From NCBI GenBank assembly GCA_035772405.1, contig JAYKKM010000049.1, positions 991,001 through 1,055,000 on the forward strand: a stretch of DNA of 64,000 nucleotides, read 5' to 3'. The first letter of the stretch is position 1. Each line of letters begins with the position of its first letter. The position numbers and the translations under genes were made by a program. Shown piece by piece: positions 1-10,709 of the stretch. The stretch is from Chrysogorgia sp. JL179-B06 (Eukaryota; Cnidaria; Anthozoa; Scleralcyonacea; Chrysogorgiidae). The notes beneath the pieces were generated by a model, which was not told the DNA's origin, ran no database searches, and worked only from the letters and a program-made list of their open reading frames with translations.

Positions 1-769
1 AAGCAACATATTGCAAATTTTGAACCCCCCTATCATAATGAAATATTTAATATATACCCCCTCAGACAAAACTCGGTCTATAAAGAGCTATATACAATTG
101 TTTCCCTTGCTTGCAGTTTGTTACACTATTTTTATATTTTATACAACAATTAAGGGTATTTCTAGTGTTTACTAATATAATATCACCGTATTAATTTGGG
201 GACTATTAAAATGTTGAATGTTTGTTGAATATTTTTTGAAATTGGTTATTAAAATACTCACAATTTTAGATTAGTTTCCTTTACATTCGAGATTTAAGTT
301 GTGTATTACCAACTATTAAAATACATTTGCTAAAATCTCTAATATCAAGGGAGCATGAAGATATTAAGAGAGGAATATTATAAAGTGGGTCTTCCTCGTT
401 CCTCTTAAGTTATTTTTAGATACCACGAGGCAATGGTAGATGTATATACTAAGTTACTGTTATTTTTATATTAAACTTTATACGTTTTATGTCAAACTGT
501 CATAGTTGTTACAAATTGTCATACCCCCTACAAGGTTGTCTCATACCCCCCTCGTATTATCCCACCCACCCCAACATCTAAAATCTATTTAAAATATAAG
601 TGACTGAATAATTAGTAAAAATTAATGTTTGGATATATTTAACAATTCAATATAAAATGTCGTAGTTTGGTTCCTTAGAAGCATATATATGTGCCATTAT
701 AAAGGAGTCAATCTCTATATCTTTTGGTGTTTGTATAGGTACGAATTTTTACTGTATTTATCATTATTC
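1..769. other. AT-rich spacer, no gene seen
   Basis: A/T-rich DNA with many stops in all frames. I see no exon, RNA gene or clear repeat boundary. Confidence 0.5.
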
Positions 770-773
770 TTAA

Positions 774-1221
774 AGAGGACATTGGCAGCAAAAATTAAGT
801 TTGTCTAATATGAAAGAACTCGTAAAATGATAGAGTAACACCTTTTCCGTATTTTACTTCGTTTTTGAAATATTTCAGTTTGTTTGATATGTAAATGAGA
901 TGGTCTCTGATGTCATGTGCAGGGTAGAGAATTTTCACTCATTAAAAAATGTCTTATATCTCAATGATTGCTAAGTTTACAACGCGATCGTTGTCACAAG
1001 GAGTTATTATACGCACATTTTCAAGTAAATTTGTGGAACAAACTTGAAGATGTAACTAATATTTTAATGAGTGGAAATTCTCTACCCTGCACCTGACGTC
1101 AGAGACCATATCAAACAAATTAATGTATTTCAAAAACGAAGTAAAATACGGAAAAGTTGTTACTCTATCATTTTACAAGTTCTTTCATATTAGAAAACTT
1201 AATTTTTGTTGCCAATGTCCT
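774..1221. mobile_element. TTAA-flanked inverted-repeat MITE, family A copy 1
   Basis: About 448 bases whose two halves are inverted copies of each other (ends AGAGGACATTGGC and GCCAATGTCCT) with TTAA on both sides. The same family recurs at 17251. It is non-coding and was probably mobilised by a piggyBac-type or other TTAA-specific transposase. Confidence 0.8.
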
Positions 1222-1545
1222 TTAAGTTGGTATAACCTTTGGTGGAAGGAAATTTGCAAGCCTGGGATTATCCTTTGCCTCACTTCATACATAAATGTAT
1301 TTCTACGGTTTTAGTGGAGGTTATATAATTAGGCAATCTGCTGGTTTATGTATGAGAAGACAACTAGACAGTGATGGGAAATTATACCTATCAGTAAGAG
1401 AAAATATTATTTATATTTAACAGAGAGGATTTACATAATTCACATTATGTTTGAAAATTCATTTGAATGATACAAGAGCTATGTGTATCCTCTGTAGTAC
1501 CAAAGGAAATCATTTGAATAGATAGTCTCAGCTCTGTCTGTGAAG

Positions 1546-2165
1546 TGAAGATGCAATAATTAGGAATATTAATGCCCAGCAAATAGCTTTAAAATGAGCC
1601 ATAACAACATAATTTTGAAAAGAACATTTTTTAATACTAACGTTTCGTTACTAAACTCGTAACATCAGCAGAGTGACAAATTACAATAAATGAAGGAGGC
1701 ATATATATAGCTAAACTGTTACAAAGGAAATTAAAAGCGAGACGACGGAAGAACAAAGGACGTGTCATCACAGATTAACACAACACGATGAAGGAATAAA
1801 TTAGAAAAGCGTAAAAGGAAAAGATCTAATGTTGGCGTTAAGAGAAGGTTTAAACTTAGAAATTACGCCAACATTAGATCTTTTCCTTTAACGCTTTTCC
1901 AATTTATTCCTTCATCGTGTTGTGTTAATCTGTGATGACACGTCCTTTGTTCTTCCGTCGTCTCGCTTTTAGTTTCCTCTGTAACATTTGGTCACTTTCT
2001 ATTTCATTTATTGTAATTTGTCACTCTGATGATGTTACGAGTTTAGTAACGAAACGTTAGTATTAAAAAATGTTCTTTTCAAAATTATGTTGTATGGCTT
2101 TTTTAAAGCTATTTGCTGGGTATTAATATTCCTATCTAGATTACGATTCCCGCCTGGTTACTGCA
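1546..2165. mobile_element. Penelope-like element ends in inverted orientation
   Basis: Two copies of the 3' part of the Penelope-like element seen at 25.4-25.7 kb face each other, meeting near 1860. Each arm carries the end of the GIY-YIG ORF, the AACGAAACGTTAG motif and the terminal AAAGCTATTTGCTGG sequence. Inverted partial copies are known for Penelope-like elements. Confidence 0.75.
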
Positions 2166-2369
2166 TTGCGAAGATGCAATAGCTCCTTGTAGAGATTGGA
2201 GAAAAGAATCATTTAACATTTCTGACTGTCCTGACTGTGCACGTCTCAATAGCTTGGTGGTTACAGCACTGGTACATGGATTGGTATACTTACGTTAATT
2301 CAAGTTCAGATAATTTGCACACTACTACCTATAAAAATATACCACATTTTGTGTTTAATCAGACAATAC

Positions 2370-2657
2370 CTGTTTATCTACTTGATTGCTTGCAACAACT
2401 TTTTGCTGCTTTGAAATTTTCACAGTCTTGAGGTATTCTAAAATGATTTCTTCAGTATCCTGGTGCAAAAAGCCATCCCCGTCTGACATGGATGTTTTTA
2501 TTGTGTCGTGAGATACCATTAGCAAGTTCATTAAGGTTTCATTACAATTCATAGATTCTCTACGAGCCTCTACTAGCTGGGTTTTTTTCCCGGTTGTCTC
2601 TCCGTTTTTGTTGATATCCTCCTTGATTGAGTTAACAATAGTTTGCTTTGCATCAAG
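2370..2657 (-). CDS. Unidentified gene, coiled-coil exon 2
   Basis: Minus-strand acceptor ACTTCATTTCAG and donor GTATTG bound 96 codons in phase 0, continuing the previous exon. The peptide begins LDAKQTIVNSIKEDINKNGE and includes EEIILEYLKTVKISKQQ. Helical and charged, no recognised domain. Confidence 0.62.
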
Positions 2658-5600
2658 CTGAAATGAAGTAATAAATTAATTTTTGTGCTTATAAGTGTAT
2701 TAAACACTAGCCACAAAGATCCTGGATTGCAGCTAACTTGCTATTCAAAAAGTCTGGATTGACGGTAAGTAGTTACAGTATCTATATTCAATCTTCCTTT
2801 ATTTTGCTTTATTCATCTCAATCCACTAAACTCAAAAAATATCCTTGCCCCACCACGGAAGGCACTGAAAATTCTGAGGAGAAGGGTGTTAGACACCAAA
2901 ATTTCCAAAGTGGTGCTAATTTTCATGATGGTCGTTGAAAAAAAAACATATTGATAACGTCCAATGCAGACAAACAAGATAGTTTTTCTGTTTTTGTTCA
3001 CCATTTTTGATTGCACCTAAAAAGACGTGAAAAACCTCAAAAGCACATCAAAAGAAGAACCTCAAAAGAAGCACCTCAAAAGACGTGAACTGTTAATTGA
3101 GAGCTTCCCTATAGGTGAGGAACTGAAACGGAAAGTCTGGGAGGGAGCAGGGTAAGGATATTTTCTGGTACTACACAATTGGGATTATGTACTATTTGTA
3201 AGCGCTTTATCAGGTTTAAAACACAAGGTGATGCCCAAGTGTTTTAGAACTAATAAAGCATGTACCACATGTTTTTTGAAAAGCTTCAAAAACCAACTCT
3301 TTTATAATTATGTTCATTGATGCAATAAATTTAAAAATCAACGTTGTATGCCATAAAACCAGTGAGCAATTTATCAAGAAGAACATTAAGAATGTTTTTA
3401 TTACATATATTATAAAAACACTCGTTAATCATGGATTTGGTTTGTTTTCACTTCATGTATTATCGAGTTTTGAAGTATAATGTTAAACCCTATAATGCTC
3501 CAATAGTGATCAGTATCTAACTTCTCCTAATAATATCAATGGTTAACCAAGCACATACTACGTAATGAGAATAAAGGAAACAATCACCAAAGACAAACTG
3601 ATATGTTTGAAAACAACTTCTTCAAACTGGTACTATAAGAAATGTTTGGAGACCAATAAATGCATGTTGATAGATAGTACTAGGGCTTAAAACACTAGGC
3701 AAGATAACTGTTTTAGACATGATAAAACATGTGCTGCAAGTCTTTTCAATGGCATAAAAAACGAACCATTTGAAACATTCGTTGGCATAATAATTTTAAA
3801 AATCAACATTGTCTAACCCGTAAAAATCCAGTGAAAATTTATCAAGAACAGCAAGCATGTCTTTATCACATAAAGATACAAATTATGGTCAGGATTTCTG
3901 ATTGTTTTCCTCATGAATTATTGATTAGTTTTTGAAAGTATAATTAAAGCATTTCTAATAATGCAATGATTTGATTTCATAAAAATATGATTTCTAAGTA
4001 GAATTATTACCTCTTCATTTAAGATTGTTATTCTTTTATTTAAATGTTCTTCAAAGATGCTTACGAACTCTTTGGTACATTTCTTTGTCTCAATTAGCTC
4101 TGCAAATTCACTTAAGTGCTCATCCTGTTGATTTCTCAGATCTTGGTACAATTTATCCAGCATCTTTGAAGCACTTTCTATGTTTGCAACAATCTTATGG
4201 ATAGAAGCTGTTTGTCTCCTAATGGCTTCCTGCACTTTTGAATGGTCTTTCTTATGAAGTTCTACCTTTGGCAAAATATAGCAGTATAACATCCTTATCA
4301 GAGAGTATTGTTCATCTTTCATTCTGTTTAAATATTCTGGAGTCTGAAGAACAAATAAGCAGAATAATAAGCAGAATAACACAACAATTTTAATATAATT
4401 ATTAAGATGAATTCAATCCATGATCAACAGATTATTTGGGAGAATAGACCTCTTTTATAATGGCCAGTGCCCAAATTTAATATTCTTTTATACTCTTTTA
4501 AATTAGCCTTTCTGACCTTTCGTGTGTCTGTAATTCCAAAGAATGTTCGAATTAACACATCGCGATTCGCAAATTGCGATGCAGTTTTCAAGGTTGCAAT
4601 GTTTAGTTAGCGTATTACTGCAGAAATCGCGATGGTAAAATCATATCTATTTTCCTTGAGTGTTTTCCCATTTATGTTAAGACGAAAATTATAGCGAGAA
4701 AAATGTCGAAGTTGTAAATGCTGTTCCCTGCATCCGACACATGGAAACAAGGTCCGAATTAGCAAATCGCAAATTGAGAAGCGATTTTGAAAATCTGCGA
4801 AGTGATTTTTCTGAGAATTGCGAAGCTGATTTTAAGTAACGTGGACGCGACGCAAGTGATGTAAACGTCAATTATAGGACTTAATGATGTTACACTACGT
4901 TGTAAGACTACGTTGTAAGACTACAACGCAGTGTAACGTCTTACAACGTAGCATAATGTATACGTTGTAAGACATTATGCTACGTTGTAAGACGTTACAC
5001 TACGTTGTAAGACGTTACGCTACGTTGTAAGACGTCACGCTACGTTGTAAGACGTTACACTACGTTGTAAGACGTTACGCCACGTTGTAAGACGTCACGC
5101 TACGTTGTAAGACGTTACACTACGTTGTAAGACGTTACACTACGTTGTTAGACGTTACGCTACGTTGTAAGACGTTACACTACGTTGTAAGACGTCACGC
5201 TACGTTGTAAGACGCTACGCAACGTTGGGAGATGTTACGCTCCATTGCGACACTAAAGAAAAATGTGAAGCTGTTTTGGAGCGCTAATTCGGACCCTGGG
5301 AAACTAGCTCAAAATCCTTGCCGACAATGATAGCATGCCTTTTAAAATAGCAATATAATCTATCAATCTCTATGATACTCTGATAATAGTGGTATCGATT
5401 TTCGTGAACGAAAAACAGAAAACTTTTTCCTGTAGTGTCTACAAACAGTGATAATAGTAATCGACCTGATTTAGCAATTAAGCTGTGGGTAAACATAACT
5501 TTAGCCTGGAAAATTAATTTTTGCGATGCACTTTTGAAACCTTAATTTGACCCTGCTTTGTAACGAGGCAAGAAAGGCTAATTTGCATGTATATAAAAGA

Positions 5601-8600
5601 ATATTTAGACTGGCTGCCATTATGAAACTGAGGTAGCTATAATTTGTTTGTGTGGCCAACTATGGTATTGTACCTATCAGATATCTAATTAAGGGCTTTG
5701 GAAGTGTTTCTTAGCAAGGCTTAGTTACCTAGTGATCTTGCAAAAGATTATAGTAATGTGCAGTGTCTCTTCTCCTAATAATATCAATGGTTAACCAAAT
5801 ATAATATAGAGGTACTGTAAATGAGAATAAAGGAAATGATCACCAAAGATGAACTCGGACCTGTTTCAAAACAATTTCTCCCAACTAGTACCGTAAGAAA
5901 ATCTTGGATACCAATAAGGATAATTTGTATGTTGATATTGGGGAGTAAAGCTAGGGTTAATTTGTTGCATGAAGTGTTGCATGCTTGTTCATTATCCAGC
6001 CTTTGTACAACTCAGTTGTACAAAGGCTGGATAACAGGCTATTGCATGTTCTTTACCCAAAACCTTCATAGGATAATGCACATATCAATGTTAAGCGGGA
6101 GGGGGGGGGGAGGCCGCCCGGCCTTATACCCAGGGGATTTGGCACATGATTGATTCCCGTGGTGGTGCAATTTGATCAGCTCAGAAGGCAACATGGCGGA
6201 GTCAGAAGAGTGCGAACAAGAGAACGAAGTTCTAATAAGAGGGGATTTGATCTCATTTGAGTTTTGAATAAGTTCCCAGGGTGGGATATTTGACAAAAAT
6301 TTTTGAATCAAATCCCCTGGGTATGCCCGGCCTCCCCTCCCTGCAGCTTAACATTGATAGGTGCATAAGTTGTATGCATAATTTGAACGACTGTTTGCTG
6401 CTGTATTTTGTTTTAAAGTTATATACCTTTCTGGAGAATGTTGTTCGTAATGAGCTTGATTTAATCAAACCTTGCGCAAGATGGAACAGTTGGTCAACAT
6501 CGTCATTATATTCATAACACTCATCTTCAACAAACTGCATTTTGTATGAAGGATCGTCTATATCTAAACAAGAAATAAGTTTATTTCAAGAAACCGGAAG
6601 TGTGCATCGATCTTTCAAATTTTAATGTTCGGTTACCCCAGTAAATTCCCCCTCCCCCCCCATCCCAAATTTGTCCCCCCAAGAATACAGATTTCCTAGG
6701 AAATAAGTCCCCCGCTTCAGAAATTTGCACCCTGCATATGTACTAGGGATGAGCCGATAATCGGAAATTCATTGGTAGAAGCCGATAATCGGCAACATTC
6801 AAGCTGATCGGTTATCGGCCGATCGCATCAACATATATCGGCCGTCCCGATAAATATTATTCTCGCTTTTCTCTGTAATATTTCCTTTTGTTTGTCAAGA
6901 AAAATGTCAACCTTTTTATAACACGGATACTTTTCCACAATGAATTTGATATGGTGCATGACATATTTCTCTGGGTAAATACATAACTAAAATGAACAGG
7001 TTTTGTGATTGGCTATATGGAACAAAAGTGATAGGGTTAGGACATTGGTTTCTTTGTGGTTGATTCTATTGTTTTATTGTTTGAATCAACCAATCACAAA
7101 ACTTGATAGTATAGGTAGGTGATGACCCATTTCTCTTTATAGGTGAAACATTTTTTGTTTCCGACTTCCGTCATTCGTACTTCATAACTTAAAGTACTTT
7201 GTCATGCAGTTGGTTACCGACACATCATCTTTGCCCAACAATATATACAATATCTTCTGGAAGTAGAACGTTGCAAGTGGTGTTTTTCTAACTAAAATTA
7301 CGCGATTGTAGTTGAACGCAATTTAAAAGCCAGAGACAATGTGAGCAACAGTCTCAGATAGTCAGATTGCATTGACAACCTCAGCTTATCCACCCTTCAA
7401 ACTGACGCAAACATGAAGCCTAAATGTTAACATCACATTTGCATTGGTGACGGTCTTAGTCTGCTTGCGGTTGGTAATGCGTACCATATGGCTCGTTCAA
7501 TGCAAAGTGAAGTTTGGCCCGAAATTCAACAGTTAAGAATTTGTGGTGACCAATATCGGTAACCACCAATAAATCGGCCGATCAGCTCGTAAATCGTATC
7601 AGAATTTATCGGATCGGTAAATTGGATTTTTCCCAATCGGCTCATCCCTAATATGTACGTCGTGGAATCATGAAACCATGTCCGAAACCAAGCTTCTGAT
7701 CAGGCTTTATGATTATATTTAGAACTAGAGTTTAGCAGAAAGGGACAGTTTATTTCATTTGTTTATTTCAATGAAGTGACCTTCAACCAGACAGCAATGC
7801 AAAGGCATTTATTGGGTTGTTTTGAAAGAGGAGAAATTTCCCCTTTCCCTCGAGATCATGAAACCGCAGTGCTAAGTATAAACAAAGATTAAGTTATTCA
7901 AAATATGGCAATATGATCCAGATTGATCTTTGCAACCACTTGTACTATCTTTCTTGTATTTATGTAGATTCTTCTCCTTAGAATGATCAGCAATGGTCTG
8001 TTGTGTAGTTTTAATTTATGCTCCACCAGCAATGATTTGTATTATTATTGAGTATATTGTTTACATATTTATAATTTATCTTCATAAATATATTTTGCTT
8101 CAGTTTCAAGAAAGTTTATTCGCATTCCACATTATTATTGAGTCGGGGGCAAATTTCCTGGAAATTTGAACCGTGTCACAGGAAATTCGCCCCCCAGGAA
8201 ATTCGCCCCCCTCCCTCTGGAGGGGCGAATTTCCTAGGAATCTTGCCTTCCCCGGGGCGAATTTCCTAGGAATTTCGCCCCCCTGGGGGCGAATTTCCTA
8301 GGATATTCGCCCCCCTCTAGGAAATTTGCCCCCCTCACAATTTCGTTTTAAAATCAAAACTTCTCAAAAACATTGTTTATTTATATATATGCAAAAAAAA
8401 TACTTAAATATATTAGTTGACCAGTTCAGACATTTTATAGCTATTGGACTTGTTTAGAAATAAATAAATAAAAATAGAAATTATCAGATAAAGTGCTGCA
8501 AATTTCGACAATAGCAATCGTTAACAATGGCCTTTGCGTTGATCACTTTCTAACAATGAACGATGACTCACACATGCAAAACAACAATATGAACAAAAGG

Positions 8601-10039
8601 GTCTAGAATTTGAATGGGGTCGGTTGCGGAACATTGGTTTCTTCCACAGATCTCTAAAATAGGACTGGATCGGACCTTCCTATTATGTGTGATGTTTTAA
8701 CTTTATCTTATAATCGTTTTTAATTCTCTGGGCTGTGCTTCCTATTCATAACGTAGCTACCCTATCCTCTGTTTATATTATTACCATAAAAGAGTTCTTT
8801 CAAAATAACGATTTTGTCGTGGTGTCAAAATTAAATATTGCTTTGGAAAATGCATTGATGAAGGTAAATAGCAATGTTGGATAGTTCTTAAAAGAATTGT
8901 TTAATACTTAGCAGAGTCAGTGGAGAAAAACATTTAAACTAAAAAAGAAGGATAATGCATTTCGGCGGACAATTTATCAACAAAACAGAGCGGGTATTTA
9001 TACGATAAATGTTGAATAACGTCACTCACCCATCAATGAAGTGACGCTATATTTAACAACATACTAAAAACAAAACCCATGCACATTAGGAGAAAGATGT
9101 TTTCCAATCGCTGAGTCACAACTGACAATTGGCTCGCTTCGACATTGACGTTTTGGCTGCTGACTAGTGGAACACATGTTGTTACCACGTATTGACGGCA
9201 AGTGGATTCCAATTTATATCTTGCGCCGACTAAAGAGGAGGGCGAAATTCCTAAAGGGGGGCCATATTCCTGGGAAATTTGTCCCCCGGGAGGGCGGATT
9301 TCCTAGGAATATCCTAGAAATTACGGCGGGACGAATTTCCTGGGACACCGGGATCGGAGAGATATATTTTCTAGGAAATTTGGCCTGGGGGGGTTGGGGC
9401 AAATTTCCTGTGACACTGGCATGATCATTCTTAGAAAATACAATTGCAAATCTAGATGTATGCAAATCCAGATGCTACAATCATGATACCGATTTATCAG
9501 AAAAGTTTGTACTTGAAATATTTGTCATGACCTTAATTGATCGTCGTCATAGCTTCTGGTGTATTAAAACTTTTGTTTATAAAATTATATTATACCTTCG
9601 TTATCATTAATTTCTCCACTGCCCGTAGTCGTCCAGGAAAATCTCCGTCTGCTACAGTCTACAAAGATTTTATCGACAAGTAAAATAAGACTCCAAATTG
9701 CTGGTTCTGGTTTAATGCCTTTTATGATAGGCCGCTCGTTGATAGTGGATGACAAACAATTATTGCTCGCAAATGCTTCAATATCTGCTGTTATAGTTGG
9801 AAAAACCCCGTCTACCAGTTCAATTTTGTCAATTCTGTGTTGACTTTCGTCACGTAAATACAAGATCATCACTAAAACAAAGCAATGAGTGTTGAAAGTT
9901 CGTGGCACTTTTCAATGACTAAATATAGACAATACTTTCACTTTCGAGTTTCTTTCAATACCTTCTAATGTGGATAATCCAGAGTTTGTGTTGGTCTTTT
10001 CAACATTTGTAGTGTAACAGACCACAGTTTACCAGACAT
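2370..10039 (-). CDS. Unidentified coiled-coil-rich gene, partial (at least 5 exons)
   Basis: I do not recognise this protein. Exons on the minus strand are inferred at 10039-10033 (start, tentative), 9871-9596, 6563-6471, 4343-4011 and 2657-2370. The first three join in frame through two phase-1 junctions, and the last two join through a phase-0 junction. The exon at 6471 ends in phase 1 while 4343 begins in phase 0, so at least one exon between them is missing from my model. The exon at 2370 ends at a GTATTG donor, so more exons should lie downstream, but I found none in 1-2369. The N-terminal part is mixed hydrophobic and acidic. The later exons are Lys/Glu/Gln-rich and look like long coiled coil. 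It lies head-to-head with TOPBP1. A chromosome- or meiosis-related role would be a guess. Confidence 0.6.
2658..4010. repeat. Intron with two diverged duplicate segments
   Basis: Intron of the minus-strand gene. The stretch 3180-3480 resembles 3670-3940 (shared TTTAAAAATCAAC and similar order), suggesting an old tandem duplication. A separate piece at about 3520-3680 (around CCTAATAATATCAATGG) recurs at 5768-5930 and inverted at 40690-40790. Confidence 0.5.
4011..4343 (-). CDS. Unidentified gene, coiled-coil exon 1
   Basis: Minus-strand acceptor TTGTTCTTCAG and donor GTAATA bound exactly 111 codons. The peptide starts TPEYLNRMKDEQYSLIRM and carries heptad-like spacing of Ile/Leu/Val with Lys, Glu and Gln (for example KLYQDLRNQQDEHLSEFAEL), so a coiled coil is likely. 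Confidence 0.65.
4456..5625. mobile_element. DNA transposon-like element carrying a 20-bp minisatellite
   Basis: Imperfect inverted ends (ATAATGGCCAGT and AATATTCTTTTATA on the left, their complements near 5590-5622 on the right) enclose GCGATTCGCAAATTGCGAT-type sequence and the minisatellite at 4885-5235. The right end AATATTTAGACTGGCTGCCA resembles the sequence at 16982-17006. No transposase ORF. Confidence 0.55.
4885..5235. repeat. 20-bp minisatellite (TACGTTGTAAGACGTTACAC unit)
   Basis: About 17 tandem copies of a 20-base unit with C/T and A/C variants. Its reverse complement matches the array at 16155-16765. Confidence 0.9.
6079..6360. mobile_element. Inverted-repeat MITE with a short ATG-led ORF
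   Basis: Terminal inverted segments (ATCAATGTTAAGC with GCTTAACATTGAT, then CCAGGGGATTTG with CAAATCCCCTGG) enclose about 280 bases. Inside, an ATG at 6193 in AACATGGCGGAGTC context opens a 24-codon frame starting MAESEECEQENEVLIRGDL. It lies next to, and partly in the intron of, the unidentified minus-strand gene. Confidence 0.6.
6471..6563 (-). CDS. Unidentified gene, acidic exon
   Basis: Minus-strand acceptor CTTGTTTAG and donor GTTTGA (weak) bound 93 bases. It continues the frame of the preceding exon as DIDDPSYKMQFVEDECYEYN, then DDVDQLFHLAQ. Strongly acidic, no recognised domain. Confidence 0.5.
6744..7650. mobile_element. Non-autonomous hAT element with 8-bp target duplication
   Basis: Terminal inverted repeats TAGGGATGAGCCGAT and ATCGGCTCATCCCTA bound 907 bases. 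ATATGTAC is repeated directly on both sides (6736-6743 and 7651-7658), the 8-bp duplication expected of hAT. Subterminal CCGATAATCGG-type motifs repeat at both ends. No transposase ORF. Confidence 0.9.
8173..9417. mobile_element. Element with palindromic G/C-rich ends
   Basis: Both ends carry GTGTCACAGGAAATT and its complement, followed by several alternating copies of GGGGGCGAATTTCCTAGG-like modules in both orientations (8140-8340 and 9235-9417). The A/T-rich centre has no convincing ORF. This looks like a non-autonomous DNA element with multiple inverted subterminal repeats. Confidence 0.6.
9596..9871 (-). CDS. Unidentified gene, N-terminal exon
   Basis: Minus-strand acceptor TTTGTTTTAG and donor GTATAA bound a 276-base open segment. 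It encodes about 92 residues beginning MILYLRDESQHRIDKIELVD, with a hydrophobic stretch AIWSLILLVDKIFVDC and an acidic end. It leaves in phase 1, matching the next exon. Confidence 0.6.
10033..10039 (-). CDS. Tentative start codon exon of the unidentified gene
   Basis: On the minus strand ATGTCTG is followed by GTAAAC, a usable donor. Joined to the acceptor at 9871 it reads M-S-V-M-I-L in the same frame as the long exon. A seven-base coding exon is weak evidence. Translation could instead begin at the ATG two bases inside the next exon. Confidence 0.3.
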
Positions 10040-10709
10040 GCAATCTCTGTCAAATAATCACAAACGAAAGTGTACAAAATATTGTAATAAATATGTCCAG
10101 TTCATTGTGCTTTTAGCAGTGAAGCCGCCAGTTTGACCGAGGAGAACTGGTTCGAGCAAAAAACAACAACGAGTCCATTTATAGACCATTACTCAGGCTA
10201 AAATGAAATTATTAACGCTGCGAAAAAGTCAATATCTCTCTCGTGCGGGAGAAAAAATTGCGGGCGGAAAATAGCACAGCGCGTATTTTCTGTTTAGCAT
10301 TTACCCATTGAACCAACATAATGTCTGATGCCTCGAGTCATGTAGGTCTATATTAAAACGGAAAACTTGAAAATAACCATAAAAAGTAGAGTTAAGCTCA
10401 TTGTTTTCTAACTAGTGTGCATAATTTACAAAAAGATTAAAAAATATAAAGTGAAACTAAAGTTTCGAGAATTGCAACAATTCCTTTCGGAATCCTTCGT
10501 GGTCACCTTTTGAGCGATTGAAAATATCTATGCGGAACCACAAAGCGCGCTCAAGTTTGATCCTGCTTTCCTCTTTAATAAATTCAAACCATCCGTAAAT
10601 ATTACTTCTTTTCTGTACTTTGTGGTGGCTATATATGGAGTTCCTTTAAACTGTGAACGTCTAGAAGGACACGAGGACCTAGTTGTATTTGTGATATAAG
10701 TCCAAGGGA
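10040..10709. promoter_or_regulatory. Likely shared (bidirectional) promoter and 5' UTRs
   Basis: This roughly 670-base interval separates the inferred start of the minus-strand gene from the TOPBP1 start. No transposon or tandem repeat is evident here, unlike its surroundings, which fits a protected promoter. An ATATAT run at 10630-10635 is the only TATA-like sequence seen. Promoter function is inferred from the head-to-head layout only. Confidence 0.4.

Noticed and set aside
5284..5496. Missing exon of the minus-strand gene
   Set aside because: The nearest acceptor (TTTTCCAG) would give a stop in the required phase, and the sequence lies at the edge of a transposon-like element.
5821..6153. 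110-codon ORF as a gene
   Set aside because: It spans the CCTAATAATATC dispersed repeat and the end of a MITE. No homology or splice support.
9167..9465. Overlapping ORFs on both strands
   Set aside because: They come from the palindromic G/C-rich end of the element at 8173-9417.
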